Origin: Chromera velia
Lineage: Eukaryota > Sar > Chromeraceae
DNA: 13,726 nucleotides
Reading direction: 5' to 3'
Assembly: GCA_018398765.1 (NCBI GenBank)
Contig: JAHBMJ010003055.1
Coordinates: 1-13,726 of the forward strand
The position numbers and the translations under genes were made by a program. Under the pieces are notes generated by a model that saw only the letters and a program-made list of their open reading frames with translations, made no database searches and was not told the DNA's origin. Shown here in pieces: positions 13,104 through 13,726 of the stretch. Numbering within the stretch: the stretch's first letter is position 1; each line of letters begins with the position of its first letter.

Positions 13104-13125
13104 ACTAATCACTAATCACTAATCC
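13104..13125 (+). repeat. Copy 2: CTAATCA-type 3' tail
   Basis: CACTAATCACTAATCACTAATC is three 7-base units placed 2 bases after the conserved AGGGTA end, the same position at which copy 1 carries its ATCA repeat. The unit differs between the copies, so the tail repeat is not fixed in this family. Confidence 0.8.
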
Positions 13126-13126
13126 C

Positions 13127-13350
13127 CCGATTGCTTTACCCCATCTAAAGAGTCGAGACCACCATCTGTATCCCTATCACGTTAATTCACATTCTTCTGC
13201 AAGTTGTCTTCTGTCTTCTGCGAGCTGCGCTCTCAGAGCGAATTGGAACGAAAGCTTCCCGAGAAGAAAAGGTGAAGAGACGGCAAAGTTTTGGGCACAC
13301 GTGCAACAGTCAAAAATCCTTAGCCGTCTCACTTTTTCTTTGTGGTCAGA
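13127..13350. other. Spacer between copy 2 and the acidic ORF
   Basis: No gene is seen. A small GC palindrome (CGCTCT/AGAGCG, about 13227-13239) occurs. The right end, CACTTTTTCTTTGTGGTCAG at about 13330-13349, looks like a polypyrimidine tract with an AG acceptor immediately before ATG 13351, so the following ORF might be an internal exon. Confidence 0.4.
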
Positions 13351-13541
13351 ATGACAGAACAGGAAGAAAGAGACGCAGAGACAAACTTTCTGAAGTGCCT
13401 TGGCCTCTCTGATATCAGCTCAGACGAAGAAGGGACCCACAAGGAGATGCTGAAGGACAGGAAGAAGATGCCCGAGCAGCCAGCTCTCACGGAGAGTGCC
13501 ATGGAAAGGCTACTCCGTGAAAGCGAGGCTCGAACAGAAGA
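13351..13541 (+). CDS. Short acidic ORF of unknown function, cut by retroelement copy 3
   Basis: The frame runs from ATG 13351 (MTEQEERDAETNFLKCLGLS) through an acidic Asp-Ile-Ser-Ser-Asp-Glu-Glu segment and a Lys/Glu-rich helix-like segment ending MERLLRESEARTEE at about 13540. From 13542 the DNA matches the RT C-terminal region of copy 2 in another frame. The open frame continues in the wrong phase to a TGA at 13588-13590. The ORF is highly charged, with no signal peptide or membrane segment and no family I recognise. It may be an exon of a host gene interrupted by copy 3, part of another retroelement ORF1, or a chance ORF. Confidence 0.4.
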
Positions 13542-13726
13542 GAATTCGACGAAAAGCAAAGGAGATTTGTCAGGTTTGTTTTGCGTTTGAGAAAGAAAGA
13601 GAATTATGATATGCTGATGATGGAAGGAGGTTTCATTCCAATTGATTTCGAAGTGGCTTCCAGAACGATCCGGTGGGCAGGGAAGGCTTTAAAGGAGAGA
13701 AGAAACAGAGCGGTAGGGCAGGCAAT
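13542..13726 (+). pseudogene. Copy 3: non-LTR ORF2 fragment running off the window
   Basis: In the frame starting GAA 13542 the sequence reads EFDEKQRRFVRFVLRLRKKE, then MMEGGFIPIDFEVASRTIRW and AGKALKERRNRAVGQA. It matches copy 2 (EFDEKQRRFVRWVLGLRKTE, MEGGMFPIDIEVAERTIRW, KEKRKEAIGQA) over its whole visible length, with a 1-residue difference in length near the middle. It has no stop up to the right edge. The left boundary is sharp at GAATTCGACGAAAA, so it is 5'-truncated within the connection region after the RT palm. Related DNA also occurs at 11593-11768 in copy 2. Confidence 0.85.

Larger units (their letters stand above)
10419..13126 (+). mobile_element. Non-LTR retrotransposon copy 2, RT through 3' tail
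   Basis: The element starts abruptly in the fingers of a reverse transcriptase and runs through palm, thumb, zinc knuckle, C-terminal domain, structured 3' module (12981-13101) and a CTAATCA tail (13104-13125). No endonuclease (APE-type or REL-type) and no ORF1 is present; the left part is lost or was never copied, as in typical 5' truncation. The knuckle type (CxxC...EDEIHxLxEC) at the C-terminus is common in APE-bearing LINE clades, which hints that an APE domain belonged upstream. Target-site duplications were not found. Confidence 0.85.

Noticed and set aside
9140-13126. LTR retrotransposon or retrovirus-like element
   Set aside because: There are no long terminal repeats, protease, RNase H or integrase motifs; the RT motifs (FADD, knuckle after the RT) and tandem-repeat tails fit a non-LTR element.
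1-13726. CRISPR array, bacterial operon or phage content
   Set aside because: There are no regularly spaced identical repeats, no Shine-Dalgarno-led gene clusters, and the main gene is clearly spliced.
10431-13726. R2-type (restriction-like) endonuclease at the ORF2 C-terminus
   Set aside because: No PD...D/E...K-type motif was found after the knuckle; the conserved RRVF...PGRY segment does not supply it.

Overview
The window looks like nuclear DNA of a eukaryote, most likely a protist. The main reasons are a leucine-rich-repeat (LRR) gene that can be assembled only by splicing across GT...AG introns, abundant microsatellites, long non-coding spacers, and decayed non-LTR (LINE-type) retrotransposons. 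Several 3' splice sites read TGCATGCAG. That octamer core is a familiar apicomplexan/alveolate motif, and together with a very large ribonuclease-inhibitor-like LRR protein it suggests an alveolate such as a chromerid alga. This assignment is inference and was not checked against any database.

Layout, left to right. 1-121 is a homopyrimidine satellite with a 52-base period. 122-3292 holds no gene I can support. It contains AT-rich spacer, a TGAT-type microsatellite, a strong hairpin, a tRNA-sized inverted-repeat structure, and two diverged direct copies of a roughly 270-base repeat. 3293-8337 is one plus-strand LRR gene. The three small exons at 4642-4725, 5133-5258 and 5586-5663, plus the 2.3-kb last exon at 6017-8337, are well supported because the joined reading keeps the LRR register; the exon at 4183-4222 is moderately supported, and the three exons upstream of it are tentative. 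The full model is 3009 bases (1002 residues plus stop). 8338-8770 is AT-rich spacer.

From about 8.8 kb to the right edge lie three fragments of related non-LTR retrotransposons, all on the plus strand, head to tail. Copy 1 (about 9140-10260) is only the C-terminal third and 3' end. Copy 2 (about 10419-13126) runs from the reverse-transcriptase fingers to the 3' tail, and is broken by two frameshifts and three in-frame stops. Copy 3 (13542 to the edge) starts in the RT thumb/connection region, directly against an unrelated acidic ORF (13351-13541).

Copies 1 and 2 have clearly diverged, yet they share a zinc-knuckle region, a conserved C-terminal domain with an RRVF...PGRY motif, and a 121-125-base structured 3' untranslated module. 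They end in different short tandem repeats. The shared module and the same-orientation stacking are the most interesting features of the window. Nothing links the LRR gene functionally to the retroelements; they are simply neighbours on the same strand.
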